27,216 nt of DNA from a virus: positions 1-27,216 of the IMG/VR virus record IMGVR_UViG_3300027746_000083, one strand, 5' to 3'. The translations under genes were made by a program, and so were the position numbers. Each line of letters starts with the position of its first letter. The stretch's first letter is position 1. The notes under the pieces are model-generated. The model searched no databases, had not been told where the DNA came from, and worked only from the letters and a program-made list of their open reading frames with translations. This document shows, piece by piece, positions 7,144-14,491 of this stretch.

Positions 7144-7698
7144 TCAGGCTTTCTTTGCCTTGGCCTTGGGCTCAGCCTTGGGAGCCTCGGCGGCGGGAGC
7201 TTTGGCTGCCTCAGCTTCAGCGGCTGCAACGGCTTCATCGGTCCCAGGCTCGATTACAAGGACGCCTTCATCCTTGTAAACGGACACGAACGTGCCAGGG
7301 GTCAAGCCCAGCAGGCGGGAATAGGCAGCGCCAACGGGGATAAGGCCGCCGGGACCGACTTTCAGAACGCCTCGGGGGCCAGTCTCACCACGGGGCTTGC
7401 GCTCAGGCTTGGCAGGGGCAAAGCCGTTAGCCGCGCTGATGGCCTTGTAATAGCGGGCGCGATTCAGGCGGGGCTTGCCATCAATGAGCTTGTAATGGCC
7501 AGTTGCCTTGATGGCTTCGCTTTCCTTGAGGCCGGGATTGGCAGCCAGAAAGTCGAGAAGCTCTTGGCCCTCAAGGGTGGTGATGGTGTCGGAGTCGGAG
7601 TCCTGAACGAGAGGGGCGGCGCAAGCGGGGGCTTCGGTCCCATCAAAGGGGACAACCTCAGCAGGAGCAGTGGACGAGAGAAGGGCAGAAGCCGTCAT
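7144..7698 (-). CDS. Cyanobacterial AbrB-like (cyAbrB) transcriptional regulator
   Basis: The 184-residue protein has the two-part layout of cyanobacterial AbrB-like regulators. Residues ~42-94 match the cyAbrB-specific N-terminal region (LEGQELLDFLAANPG, KATGHYKL, RARYYKAISAANG). Residues ~108-150 look like the swapped-hairpin DNA-binding fold (GVLKVGPGGLIPVGAAYSRL, then LGLTPGTFVSVY). Residues 1-40 are low complexity, and 151-184 form an Ala/Glu/Lys tail ending PKAKAKKA, resembling nucleoid-protein tails. In cyanobacteria these proteins are global regulators of nitrogen, carbon and redox genes; host-directed control by the phage copy is inference. It lies between the gp14-like gene and the peptidase, apparently in the late block. 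Inverted repeats lie directly upstream. Start is ATG 7698 without Shine-Dalgarno. Confidence 0.8.
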   Translation of the reverse strand: MTASALLSSTAPAEVVPFDGTEAPACAAPLVQDSDSDTITTLEGQELLDFLAANPGLKESEAIKATGHYKLIDGKPRLNRARYYKAISAANGFAPAKPERKPRGETGPRGVLKVGPGGLIPVGAAYSRLLGLTPGTFVSVYKDEGVLVIEPGTDEAVAAAEAEAAKAPAAEAPKAEPKAKAKKA

Positions 7699-7703
7699 TC
7701 GGG

Positions 7704-7748
7704 CGAAAGGGTTGAACGCTCACAACCCTAAACCGTTGTCAACCTTTC
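7704..7748 (-). promoter_or_regulatory. Nested inverted repeats in the leader of the AbrB-like gene
   Basis: In the gap before the AbrB-like gene, GGGTTG (7709-7714) pairs perfectly with CAACCC (7723-7728). The overlapping GAAAGGGTTG (7705-7714) can alternatively pair with CAACCTTTC (7740-7748) with one bulge. In mRNA the 3' arm lies about six bases from the start codon, so the two mutually exclusive hairpins could control translation; as DNA it could be an operator. Confidence 0.4.
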
Positions 7749-7749
7749 G

Positions 7750-8964
7750 TCAACCCAGTTTCTCAAACAGGCTCTTGCCGGTTGCAGCCTTGTTGTACGT
7801 CTCTGCCGTGGACAGGCCATTAACAAGGGCAGAGCCAATCAGGCCAGCGGTGCCAACCTTTGACGGGGAGCCAACTGTCGCAAGCTCCGGCCTCAGTCCC
7901 GGTGTGGGCTTGAGGGGGTCGAGGAAGGGGGCCATGCGGTACGGCTGGGCTGCCTCATACAGCTTGGCGTCCGTCTGAATCTGCAGGGCGGCAAGCTCAC
8001 GCCCGTACTGCCGTTGCCCCAGATCGAACGTAGGCATGGTCAACTTTTCAAGGACATTGGCCTGATAGGTGGTATCGCGGTTGTAGGTGCTGCTCAGTAG
8101 TTCCTGATCCCGCTTGGCCTTGCCATAGGCGTAGTCGCCACGGGCGATCTGATCCTGGCTTTGCAGGGCGAACCGCGTCATTTCGGCATTGGTGCTATTC
8201 CTCATGGTGGTATTGGCCATGGCCACCTTGAGGTCCCTTGACCTCGCCTTCTGATCGAGTTCGGCATAGGTTCGGCCTGCCGCCTGTGCCGCTGACAGTG
8301 CCAGTCGCTGGGAGGTGGCACCGCCCCCCTGCTGGGCCGAAACAACCGCACTGATCCGTCCGTCCTGCTCCATGGCTGCGATCTGCTGAAGGTGGTAGCC
8401 CAGCGTGTCGCGGGCTTCATCCAACGTCAGGCTGGCCATTAGATCAGTGGTGTCATCTTGATAGCGTTGAAGGACACTGTTCGATTGATTGCCTAGCAGG
8501 TTGATTTGATTAAGGAACTGGCGGGACTGCTCAAGCTGATCCATCGCTAGCTGCGTGGACTGATACTGATACTCACTCTGTAGCTTGCCTTGCCCATAGG
8601 CATACTCCATCCCAACCTGTTGCCCCCTCAGTTTCTCCTCGGTAACGAACCGATCAGCCAATGCAGCTTGATTGATCGAAAGGTTCTGTCCTGCATTATG
8701 AATCAACATGTTTGCATAGTTTGCCTGGTCCTGCGCCTTCTGCAATTCAACATCGCGGAGTTGGTTAGTCCTCGCCATGTCCCATTCCCATTGAAGGTTG
8801 GCCTGCTTATTGGCAAACTCCCATTCCCTTACGGCAAAGTCATATTGCTGTTGTGCTGCCTGCTGCTGCTTCTTTGCCTGCTTCTTTGCCTCGTCGTTGG
8901 CAGAAGTGGCCCCCAGTACGGACTGACCGATACCCAGTGCCGCTCCAATAACTGCTCCCCACAT
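7750..8964 (-). CDS. gp14-like internal virion / DNA-ejection protein
   Basis: The 404-residue protein follows tail tube B as gene 14 does in T7-like phages. I prefer ATG 8964 (MWGAVIGAALGIGQSVLG) over TTG 8970; a GGGGGA lies upstream and the tail tube B stop overlaps the site. The N-terminus is a glycine-rich hydrophobic helix, followed by a long Gln/Ala/Lys-rich, likely coiled-coil region (KKQAKKQQQAAQQQYDFA) continuing to about residue 300 and a Pro-containing C-terminus. This matches the gp14/cyanopodovirus internal core type: a small hydrophobic N-terminus plus helical rod, thought to form the outer-membrane channel during DNA ejection. Assignment rests on position and architecture more than on diagnostic residues. 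Confidence 0.7.
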   Translation of the reverse strand: MWGAVIGAALGIGQSVLGATSANDEAKKQAKKQQQAAQQQYDFAVREWEFANKQANLQWEWDMARTNQLRDVELQKAQDQANYANMLIHNAGQNLSINQAALADRFVTEEKLRGQQVGMEYAYGQGKLQSEYQYQSTQLAMDQLEQSRQFLNQINLLGNQSNSVLQRYQDDTTDLMASLTLDEARDTLGYHLQQIAAMEQDGRISAVVSAQQGGGATSQRLALSAAQAAGRTYAELDQKARSRDLKVAMANTTMRNSTNAEMTRFALQSQDQIARGDYAYGKAKRDQELLSSTYNRDTTYQANVLEKLTMPTFDLGQRQYGRELAALQIQTDAKLYEAAQPYRMAPFLDPLKPTPGLRPELATVGSPSKVGTAGLIGSALVNGLSTAETYNKAATGKSLFEKLG

Positions 8965-8966
8965 AG

Positions 8967-11540
8967 TCAATCCCCCTGTGCCCGATCATTGTAGGCGCCT
9001 TCCCAGGAGGCACCAGAGAGGGTGAATGGGAAAGTCGAATCACTCTCAACTGATACAACACAGTCAATGTTGCGGGTGCCAACCATGACGCGATGGCGCC
9101 CTGTATCAAGGGAGTAGTTGAAGGCGTCGAGGGTGTTGAGTTCGACGTTCACCTGCCTTGGGTTAAATGGCTTCACCGTATCGGCATAGCGATTCTTCCT
9201 TGCAACCCTCAGGGTGTAGGGGCCTGAATTGGAGTGATAAGTAGTCCAGCTAAGGATTTGCAAGCGGCCTGTTTGATCCCTGACAATTCGATCCCTCCCT
9301 TCTGCCCTGGCAGGGGTGTAGACCGCACTGAATACATGGCGGCTGGTGTATCTACCACCAAAGGAGATTAGGTCACCAGTCCAGTTGCCACGCTCACTGC
9401 ATACGATCTTGTTGCCGGATGACGTTTTACCAATCTCCAGGGATCGCTCCCTATTGTTGTCAAAGCGAATGACGGCAAGTGTTTCTGTAGCTGCTGCATA
9501 GGGCAGGGTGAATGTAGTTCGATCAGAGCCAGCATCGTATGAGGCTGTGATGTTATTGGTTGTGATTGTATCCGAGTTACATTCGGGATAGTCAATGCGC
9601 CGATCAAGACAGAACTCAGGGCCAGTTGAACTACGCAGTTCGGGCGTCGTCATGTCGAGCAGATAGGTTCCATCGCTATAGGTGACAAGCAGCCACAGGC
9701 GATTATCAAAGAACCTGACCCATTGGATGTTGCCACCAAACTGCCAAGTAACCCATGCTGACTGTTGCTTGACCAAGGCCCCTTGACTTGAACTCCATAG
9801 ATACTTATAGATGTAGAGTTTTGTTCGATCCGATGGGGAGGAAACGGCCATGAAGTCAAGGCCCTCGCTTACGTCCCACAGATCAGCAAGGCCAGAGATG
9901 AGGCGAGGGGCTTCACTGGTGATGCTGAGGCTTCCCCCTAAGTTGAGGCCCAACCTGCGGCTTTCAGTATTGACAAACTGGTATTCACGAAAGCCCGTGA
10001 ATCCTGTTTCACTTGTTGAGAATACAACGTTTGGCCCTGCAAGGCGAGGAGGCAACAGGGTATTCATGTCAATAGCGCTAAGCCTAATGACCTCTGTTGT
10101 CTTGGGAGTCATTACTTGGCCATCAGCCGCTCGCACCTGAAACTGCGCCGATTCGGCAAACACCAGAATCGACTCATCAGCAGCGATAGCCCAGTTCAGG
10201 AGGGGGGTAGAAGATCCCTCAGCGGGGGTAAGTAGGTCAATAGGATCAGTGTCGAGAACAGTTGTGCTTGTGTCCTGAAAGAAGTTGAAGATGTTGTCAG
10301 TCTCGGATAAAAGGATACTGTTCGACCCAACAACGACATAGCGTCCCCGATGAATGATGTGATCCCTGATGGACTTATCAACAAATGATGGAGTAGGAAC
10401 CGTTGTCTCATCACCCGCAGTACGCTGACCCCACTGGGGGAATGTATAGCTGTAGGTGTTTGGACCCGTGGTGATCGTTCGCGTTGCACCATCAGCAGGG
10501 CCGATGAATAGGACGCCAGTAGCAGCCCGATAGATGACAAGGGGTAGCGTATCTGCATTTAGCTTGTACTTAATTACTGGTGCTGTAACTTCCTGCCAGA
10601 AACCCTCACCGTATGTACTGCCATCAGTGGTGATGAACTTAACCCAATAGTCATCTAGGTTGCTGCTAGGGTCTGATGCGATCTTGATAGTGAATCCATT
10701 CCGTGAAACAGCAGGGAGGGACGAGAAGGAGGTAACTTGATCCTTGAGAACCCTGGCAAGGGCATTGGATCGAGAGTCATCAAGAGAGAGAGTAAACGCC
10801 GCTGAGTCCTGTCGCTTCACATAGACCAACGCACCATAAGCCGTTGCCGTAAAGCCTGACACTGCGTTAATCCTATTTGCCAACTCACTCGCTACTGTTG
10901 CTGTTGACAGAGTGTTATTCGTGTCCGTTGCCTTTGGAGTCCTGTACTCGGGAAGGTCAACACCATTCAGCGTCAGCTTGAAGCCAACGTCATAGGCAAC
11001 AGACTGAACAAAGATCAGTGCTTCATTGGCAATGGCTGGTGACAGATCACTTGCCAGCCCAACAGTTGCAGTTCTGTTCAACAGCAGGGCAACTGCTCCA
11101 CTGTTGGTCAGTCGATAATTAGTGGCAAGACCTGATGCCTTATAGATGTAGCTTGCGGCAGTGCCAGTGATGGTCCCACCGGATACGGTTAGCCCCGTAC
11201 CGTGAACATCAACAGCACAGGCAACACCGTCAAGGGTTGCTTCCATTGCCACGTTCCCCCCGCTGGGAACAATCGTGAACAGGTATCGCTCGCCGGTTTG
11301 GGGCAGGATCGTATCGGCCCACAGATCGGTGAGTTGGCTGGCTGAGATTCGACGCCTGAGGCGGGTAGGACGGCGCCTGGTAAGCCCCTCCACGGGGGAT
11401 GGCCATGTGTTCAGGGAGTCCTCAGCCTTGCCCGGTGGGCGGCTGCTGGCGGGCTGCTGGCTGATCCCCTGAATCAGGTTGTCGAGGCGGCCCTTCACCA
11501 AGGAAGCGGCAACCCTGCGGGAGCGAATGAGTTTCGACAT
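8967..11540 (-). CDS. Tail tubular protein B (gp12-like, nozzle)
   Basis: The 857-residue protein fits T7 gp12 (about 794 aa), which forms the tail nozzle. The N-terminal part has the characteristic opening of this family: LIQGISQQPASSRPPGKAED followed by WPSPVEGLTRRRPT. The remainder is beta-rich with many Ser/Thr, including a segment VFAESAQFQVRAADG and LSAIDMNTLLPPRLAG typical of tail tubular B proteins. ATG 11540 lies two bases after the stop of tail tube A, indicating coupled translation. Confidence 0.92.
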   Translation of the reverse strand: MSKLIRSRRVAASLVKGRLDNLIQGISQQPASSRPPGKAEDSLNTWPSPVEGLTRRRPTRLRRRISASQLTDLWADTILPQTGERYLFTIVPSGGNVAMEATLDGVACAVDVHGTGLTVSGGTITGTAASYIYKASGLATNYRLTNSGAVALLLNRTATVGLASDLSPAIANEALIFVQSVAYDVGFKLTLNGVDLPEYRTPKATDTNNTLSTATVASELANRINAVSGFTATAYGALVYVKRQDSAAFTLSLDDSRSNALARVLKDQVTSFSSLPAVSRNGFTIKIASDPSSNLDDYWVKFITTDGSTYGEGFWQEVTAPVIKYKLNADTLPLVIYRAATGVLFIGPADGATRTITTGPNTYSYTFPQWGQRTAGDETTVPTPSFVDKSIRDHIIHRGRYVVVGSNSILLSETDNIFNFFQDTSTTVLDTDPIDLLTPAEGSSTPLLNWAIAADESILVFAESAQFQVRAADGQVMTPKTTEVIRLSAIDMNTLLPPRLAGPNVVFSTSETGFTGFREYQFVNTESRRLGLNLGGSLSITSEAPRLISGLADLWDVSEGLDFMAVSSPSDRTKLYIYKYLWSSSQGALVKQQSAWVTWQFGGNIQWVRFFDNRLWLLVTYSDGTYLLDMTTPELRSSTGPEFCLDRRIDYPECNSDTITTNNITASYDAGSDRTTFTLPYAAATETLAVIRFDNNRERSLEIGKTSSGNKIVCSERGNWTGDLISFGGRYTSRHVFSAVYTPARAEGRDRIVRDQTGRLQILSWTTYHSNSGPYTLRVARKNRYADTVKPFNPRQVNVELNTLDAFNYSLDTGRHRVMVGTRNIDCVVSVESDSTFPFTLSGASWEGAYNDRAQGD

Positions 11541-11542
11541 AA

Positions 11543-12163
11543 TCAGATCCGTCCGTCAAGTGCAACGCTGGGGGAGTAGGGCACAACGCTGAGCCCTTCA
11601 CCACCAGATAACCAGTTATGCAGGGGGCCTGACTCCTCAAGTCTCATCAACATTGCCCGTGCATACTCCTCATCCTGCGAAGTGTAGGCATAGATAGAAT
11701 TGCTATTCACGAACCTGCCAGCAAAGATTCGTGCAGCCCTGATGGTGACGTACATCTGCGCCTGATGGGGTAGTTCATCCCATGTCAGAAGCATCACCAT
11801 CTCCGAAACGAGGAGGGATGATGGACTGCTGAATGTGAAGGTCTGATTACTCCGGTCATAGATCCTTCCACCCCTTACCGTGTACTGAGCAGTTGGGTAG
11901 TTGCGGGGATCGAACGTAACCCTTAGCTGGTTGGCTGGCAAGGGGTATTGATTGGCCGAGTTGCGGATCAATGTCACCCCAACATCAGTATTCCAACTGA
12001 ACCCTTCGGCCTGAACATCGCGTGACACTTCCGCCAGTGTTCGCCTGGCCACCGTACTCTCTGTGATTTCATTAAGTGACGTGCTACTGAATACATCAAT
12101 AGGTGCCTCCCCTATCACCGACAGGAGAATGTTTACTGCTTCAAGCTCAGTCACGGGCGGCAA
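11543..12163 (-). CDS. Tail tubular protein A (gp11-like, head-tail adaptor)
   Basis: A 206-residue protein of the size and position of T7 gp11, the adaptor between portal and nozzle. The opening LEAVNILLSVIGEAPIDVF matches the gp11 start, followed by AEGFSWNTDVGVTLIRN, as in the family. The start is either TTG 12163 or GTG 12154; neither has a Shine-Dalgarno sequence. It lies just downstream of the intrinsic terminator that follows the capsid gene, so its expression probably needs readthrough or its own promoter. Confidence 0.9.
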   Translation of the reverse strand: MPPVTELEAVNILLSVIGEAPIDVFSSTSLNEITESTVARRTLAEVSRDVQAEGFSWNTDVGVTLIRNSANQYPLPANQLRVTFDPRNYPTAQYTVRGGRIYDRSNQTFTFSSPSSLLVSEMVMLLTWDELPHQAQMYVTIRAARIFAGRFVNSNSIYAYTSQDEEYARAMLMRLEESGPLHNWLSGGEGLSVVPYSPSVALDGRI

Positions 12164-12192
12164 TCGGGCGTCGTCCCATTCTGCAACAAGCC

Positions 12193-12221
12193 AAAAAAAA
12201 GGGGAGCCTTGCGACCCCCCT
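12193..12221 (-). terminator. Intrinsic terminator after the major capsid gene
   Basis: On the minus strand a stem AGGGGGGTC / GGCTCCCCT closes on a GCAA tetraloop (two G-U pairs, nine pairs in all) and is followed directly by eight T residues. It lies about 25 bases past the capsid stop, matching the place of T-phi downstream of gene 10 in T7. It would give capsid-biased transcript levels with partial readthrough to the tail genes. Confidence 0.9.
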
Positions 12222-12244
12222 GTGATGCTTTCTCCCGGCAGAGT

Positions 12245-13282
12245 CTACAGGGTGTTGTAAATCTCCACCGTCGCCTCGGGTCGGATGTAGCCGAATCCAG
12301 CGATGAACTTACCGACCATAAGAGTCGATTGATACATCGCGTTGTAGTCGTTGCCGGTCATCTGCATGGACATACCACGCAACTTGGCAACACCTACGGC
12401 ACCACGTTGGAAGGCCAACATCCGGGTCTGCGTCATGTCAACGGACGACAACTGAGTTGTAGAGCCGTTCCAGACAAAGCCCTGTTCCCCAGTTGGGGCA
12501 GTGACGTTACCCTGTGCAAGATGGTTCGACTTGAGAACCGTGAACCCTGCCAGCTTTGTAAGCTGAGCTTCACGGTAAGAGCCAGGCGCACCACCGTTGC
12601 CCTGGTTCCAGTCCTGGTTAACAGCACGATCCGATTGGATCAGGCTGTAATACATGTCAGGACGACAGACCAGATAACGCTCATTGGGCGGAACGTCTTT
12701 CTCATCCATTGCCTGTGCTGCAGCAAACACAGCAGAGACGAGGTTGTTACCCGTGGGTGATGCGTTGGCTAGGTTGATCCTGGTTCCCGTTCGCGGCTGC
12801 TGATCGGGTGTTAGGCCGGTCGGCAGGTTAGCCGTCAAGTCACTTACAGACTGACGGGCAGCGAGACAGGTAACGCGAGCAACACGCCGATCCCAGAGTC
12901 GGGCAAGAGCTTCGCCCAATTCGACCGAATAGATTTGCCGAGAATCATAGTGATTCTTAGCGTCGTCAAGGTCATAGATGGTAGCATCTGCAATGACAAG
13001 ATCATCAACGTTAATGATGACTTCGTTTTGCCCGATGCTGCCTTGGCCTGCCACCATGTTGCCCGGTGTGTGATACCGGCCAATGGCGCGACCGATGATC
13101 GGGAACTGTGCAGACTTACCAGCGGTAAGGGTTTTCTCAAGCGTGAGGTTACGGAACACACAGCTACGCTTGAACGCTGTCAGAACCTCCCCACTAAACA
13201 TCTTGAGGAATAGTGCGTTCTGATCGGCATAGGCTGTAACGACGCCATTGATAGCGCCAAGCCTTGAAGGCGTAATAGTCAT
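12245..13282 (-). CDS. Major capsid protein (gp10-like)
   Basis: The 345-residue protein matches T7 gp10A in size and place, between scaffold and tail tube A. Recognisable stretches are ADQNALFLKMFSGEVLTAF near the N-terminus, GKSAQFPIIGRAIGRYHTPG and INVDDLVIADATIYDLDDA, characteristic of T7-like HK97-fold capsids. ATG 13282 is preceded by a SD-less leader, and a 152-base non-coding gap separates it from the scaffold gene. A strong terminator follows. No frameshifted gp10B-type extension is evident; the terminator begins shortly after the stop. Confidence 0.93.
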   Translation of the reverse strand: MTITPSRLGAINGVVTAYADQNALFLKMFSGEVLTAFKRSCVFRNLTLEKTLTAGKSAQFPIIGRAIGRYHTPGNMVAGQGSIGQNEVIINVDDLVIADATIYDLDDAKNHYDSRQIYSVELGEALARLWDRRVARVTCLAARQSVSDLTANLPTGLTPDQQPRTGTRINLANASPTGNNLVSAVFAAAQAMDEKDVPPNERYLVCRPDMYYSLIQSDRAVNQDWNQGNGGAPGSYREAQLTKLAGFTVLKSNHLAQGNVTAPTGEQGFVWNGSTTQLSSVDMTQTRMLAFQRGAVGVAKLRGMSMQMTGNDYNAMYQSTLMVGKFIAGFGYIRPEATVEIYNTL

Positions 13283-13434
13283 GGCCCGAAAGGGTTGAAG
13301 GGTTTGCTGTTATGCAGACCTCAGGGGATCGGCCCCTGTTCAACTCGCTTCCGGGTTATCGCCGTGGCGGCCCTTCGCTTGTCGTTGGTTGTGCTGTGCC
13401 GATTATTGCACGATGGCAAGTAACCGGCACTAAC
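13283..13434 (-). promoter_or_regulatory. Capsid leader region with hairpin
   Basis: This 152-base gap holds a hairpin CAGGGG-CCGAT-CCCCTG (13322-13338) and, four bases before the capsid ATG, the 13-mer TTCAACCCTTTCG (13287-13299), which recurs before the AbrB-like start. The gap is the natural place for a late phage promoter and RNA processing site; I cannot identify the promoter consensus. Confidence 0.45.
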
Positions 13435-14190
13435 TCAACCGAACACCTTGCTGATACTCAGCCGCTCGGTTACCTGCTGCACATAAGCAGGGTCAGCGTC
13501 ACCACCTGAATAGCGGGGGTCTTGCATCGCTGCGACAACCTCAGCCTCAGAGGCAAACGGTTTCAAGCCAGCCGCTACCTGCTGCTTACCACCAAACAAC
13601 GGGGGCTCGTAACCCTGTTGCATGATGCGGTCGAACTGAATGGCCTTAAGGGCAGTCAGGGCATCGGCTTCATTGCCTGCCGCTAGAGCAGTGTTGAAGC
13701 GACCCAACCGATCCTGCGTCAGGTTGTTACTGGCCCAAGTCGCCAGCTTGCCGAACTCATCCTCTCCCCCTGCCTGAGCAAGGATCGAGTTACGAATCTG
13801 CTCCTGCCGTTCGACGGGGATCGACTGGGTCTCGGGGGCTGCGGCAGGAGGGGCAGGCTCGGTGGGGGCGGCAAGGGGCGGGGCCTCAGTGGGCGGGGCC
13901 TCCTCCCCCGGTGCCTCGACAGGAGGGGCGGCCTCAGCAGCGGGGGCCTTGCCAGCCTTGAGGGCGGCCAGTTCAGCCCGCAGTTTCCCCGTCTCACTCT
14001 CCAGGCTGCGGTAGCTGGTGGCCAACGCTTCCTGTGATGTGAACTTGCCCAGGATCAACGGCTGAGGTTGGCCGTACTGTTCGGAAACAAGTTCGGCCTT
14101 GGCCTGCTCTACACGTTGATCTTCGGAGATTCCATCGAATCCGACCGATGCCGAGGTTGTGCCGCTGTCATCAATGAAGATTTCACTCAT
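13435..14190 (-). CDS. Scaffolding protein (gp9-like)
   Basis: The 251-residue acidic protein lies between portal and capsid, as gene 9 of T7. ATG 14190 (MSEIFIDDSG) is favoured over GTG 14205 because GGAG lies nine bases upstream. It overlaps the stop of the preceding gene. The middle is a low-complexity Pro/Ala/Glu linker (~residues 80-125) following a coiled-coil-like stretch (SYRSLESETGKLRAELAALK); the C-terminal part is helical and ends SISKVFG. Acidic, helical and linker-rich composition fits podovirus scaffolds that are ejected during maturation. Confidence 0.85.
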   Translation of the reverse strand: MSEIFIDDSGTTSASVGFDGISEDQRVEQAKAELVSEQYGQPQPLILGKFTSQEALATSYRSLESETGKLRAELAALKAGKAPAAEAAPPVEAPGEEAPPTEAPPLAAPTEPAPPAAAPETQSIPVERQEQIRNSILAQAGGEDEFGKLATWASNNLTQDRLGRFNTALAAGNEADALTALKAIQFDRIMQQGYEPPLFGGKQQVAAGLKPFASEAEVVAAMQDPRYSGGDADPAYVQQVTERLSISKVFG

Positions 14191-14491
14191 CTTCGATGGC
14201 TCCACTCAGATACATAAAGCCACCTTCCCCATTGGGGATGGGCTTCATGCGGGCACCCGTTTCAGGGTCAATAGGATCAACGCCTGGCAATTCATTGGGA
14301 GGGGCCAACTCATCGGGAGGGGCCAGCTCATCGGGAGGATCAACCGGGTCAGGATCGGAACCATCGAGAACCTCAGGGCACTCCTCGGGAGGAGTTGCAT
14401 CATCCGGGGATGGCGGCAGGGTCGGTTGGTCCTGCGGGTCCAGGCTGGGGGGCTCCGCTGGGGGCTCCACTTGGCGGCTGCGGGATGGCAT
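14183..14491 (-). CDS. Acidic Pro-rich small protein between portal and scaffold
   Basis: The 102-residue ORF bridges the gap between portal stop and scaffold start, overlapping the portal by 92 bases and the scaffold by 8. It is dominated by Pro, Asp and Glu with three tandem units (PPDELA, PPDELA, PPNEL) and ends in a more folded-looking segment MKPIPNGEGGFMYLSG. The true start may be internal. Function unknown; its place suggests a procapsid or scaffold-related accessory role, which is inference. Confidence 0.5.
   Translation of the reverse strand: MPSRSRQVEPPAEPPSLDPQDQPTLPPSPDDATPPEECPEVLDGSDPDPVDPPDELAPPDELAPPNELPGVDPIDPETGARMKPIPNGEGGFMYLSGAIEDE
14287..14340 (-). repeat. Short tandem repeat coding PPDELA units
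   Basis: Imperfect copies of an 18-base unit (on the plus strand, AACTCATCGGGAGGGGCC and variants) are tandemly arranged in phase with the codons of the Pro-rich ORF, encoding the PPDELA/PPDELA/PPNEL repeats. Confidence 0.7.

Noticed and set aside
7069-7731. 220-aa plus-strand ORF
   Set aside because: It is the reverse frame of the AbrB-like gene, Gly/Ser-rich because of the GC-rich codons of the real gene.
12209-12760. 183-aa plus-strand ORF
   Set aside because: It overlaps the C-terminal part of the major capsid gene on the other strand and looks like noise.
14287-14340. CRISPR array
   Set aside because: The short repeats are contiguous, in-frame with a Pro-rich protein and lack unique spacers. 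No other array-like pattern was seen in the window.
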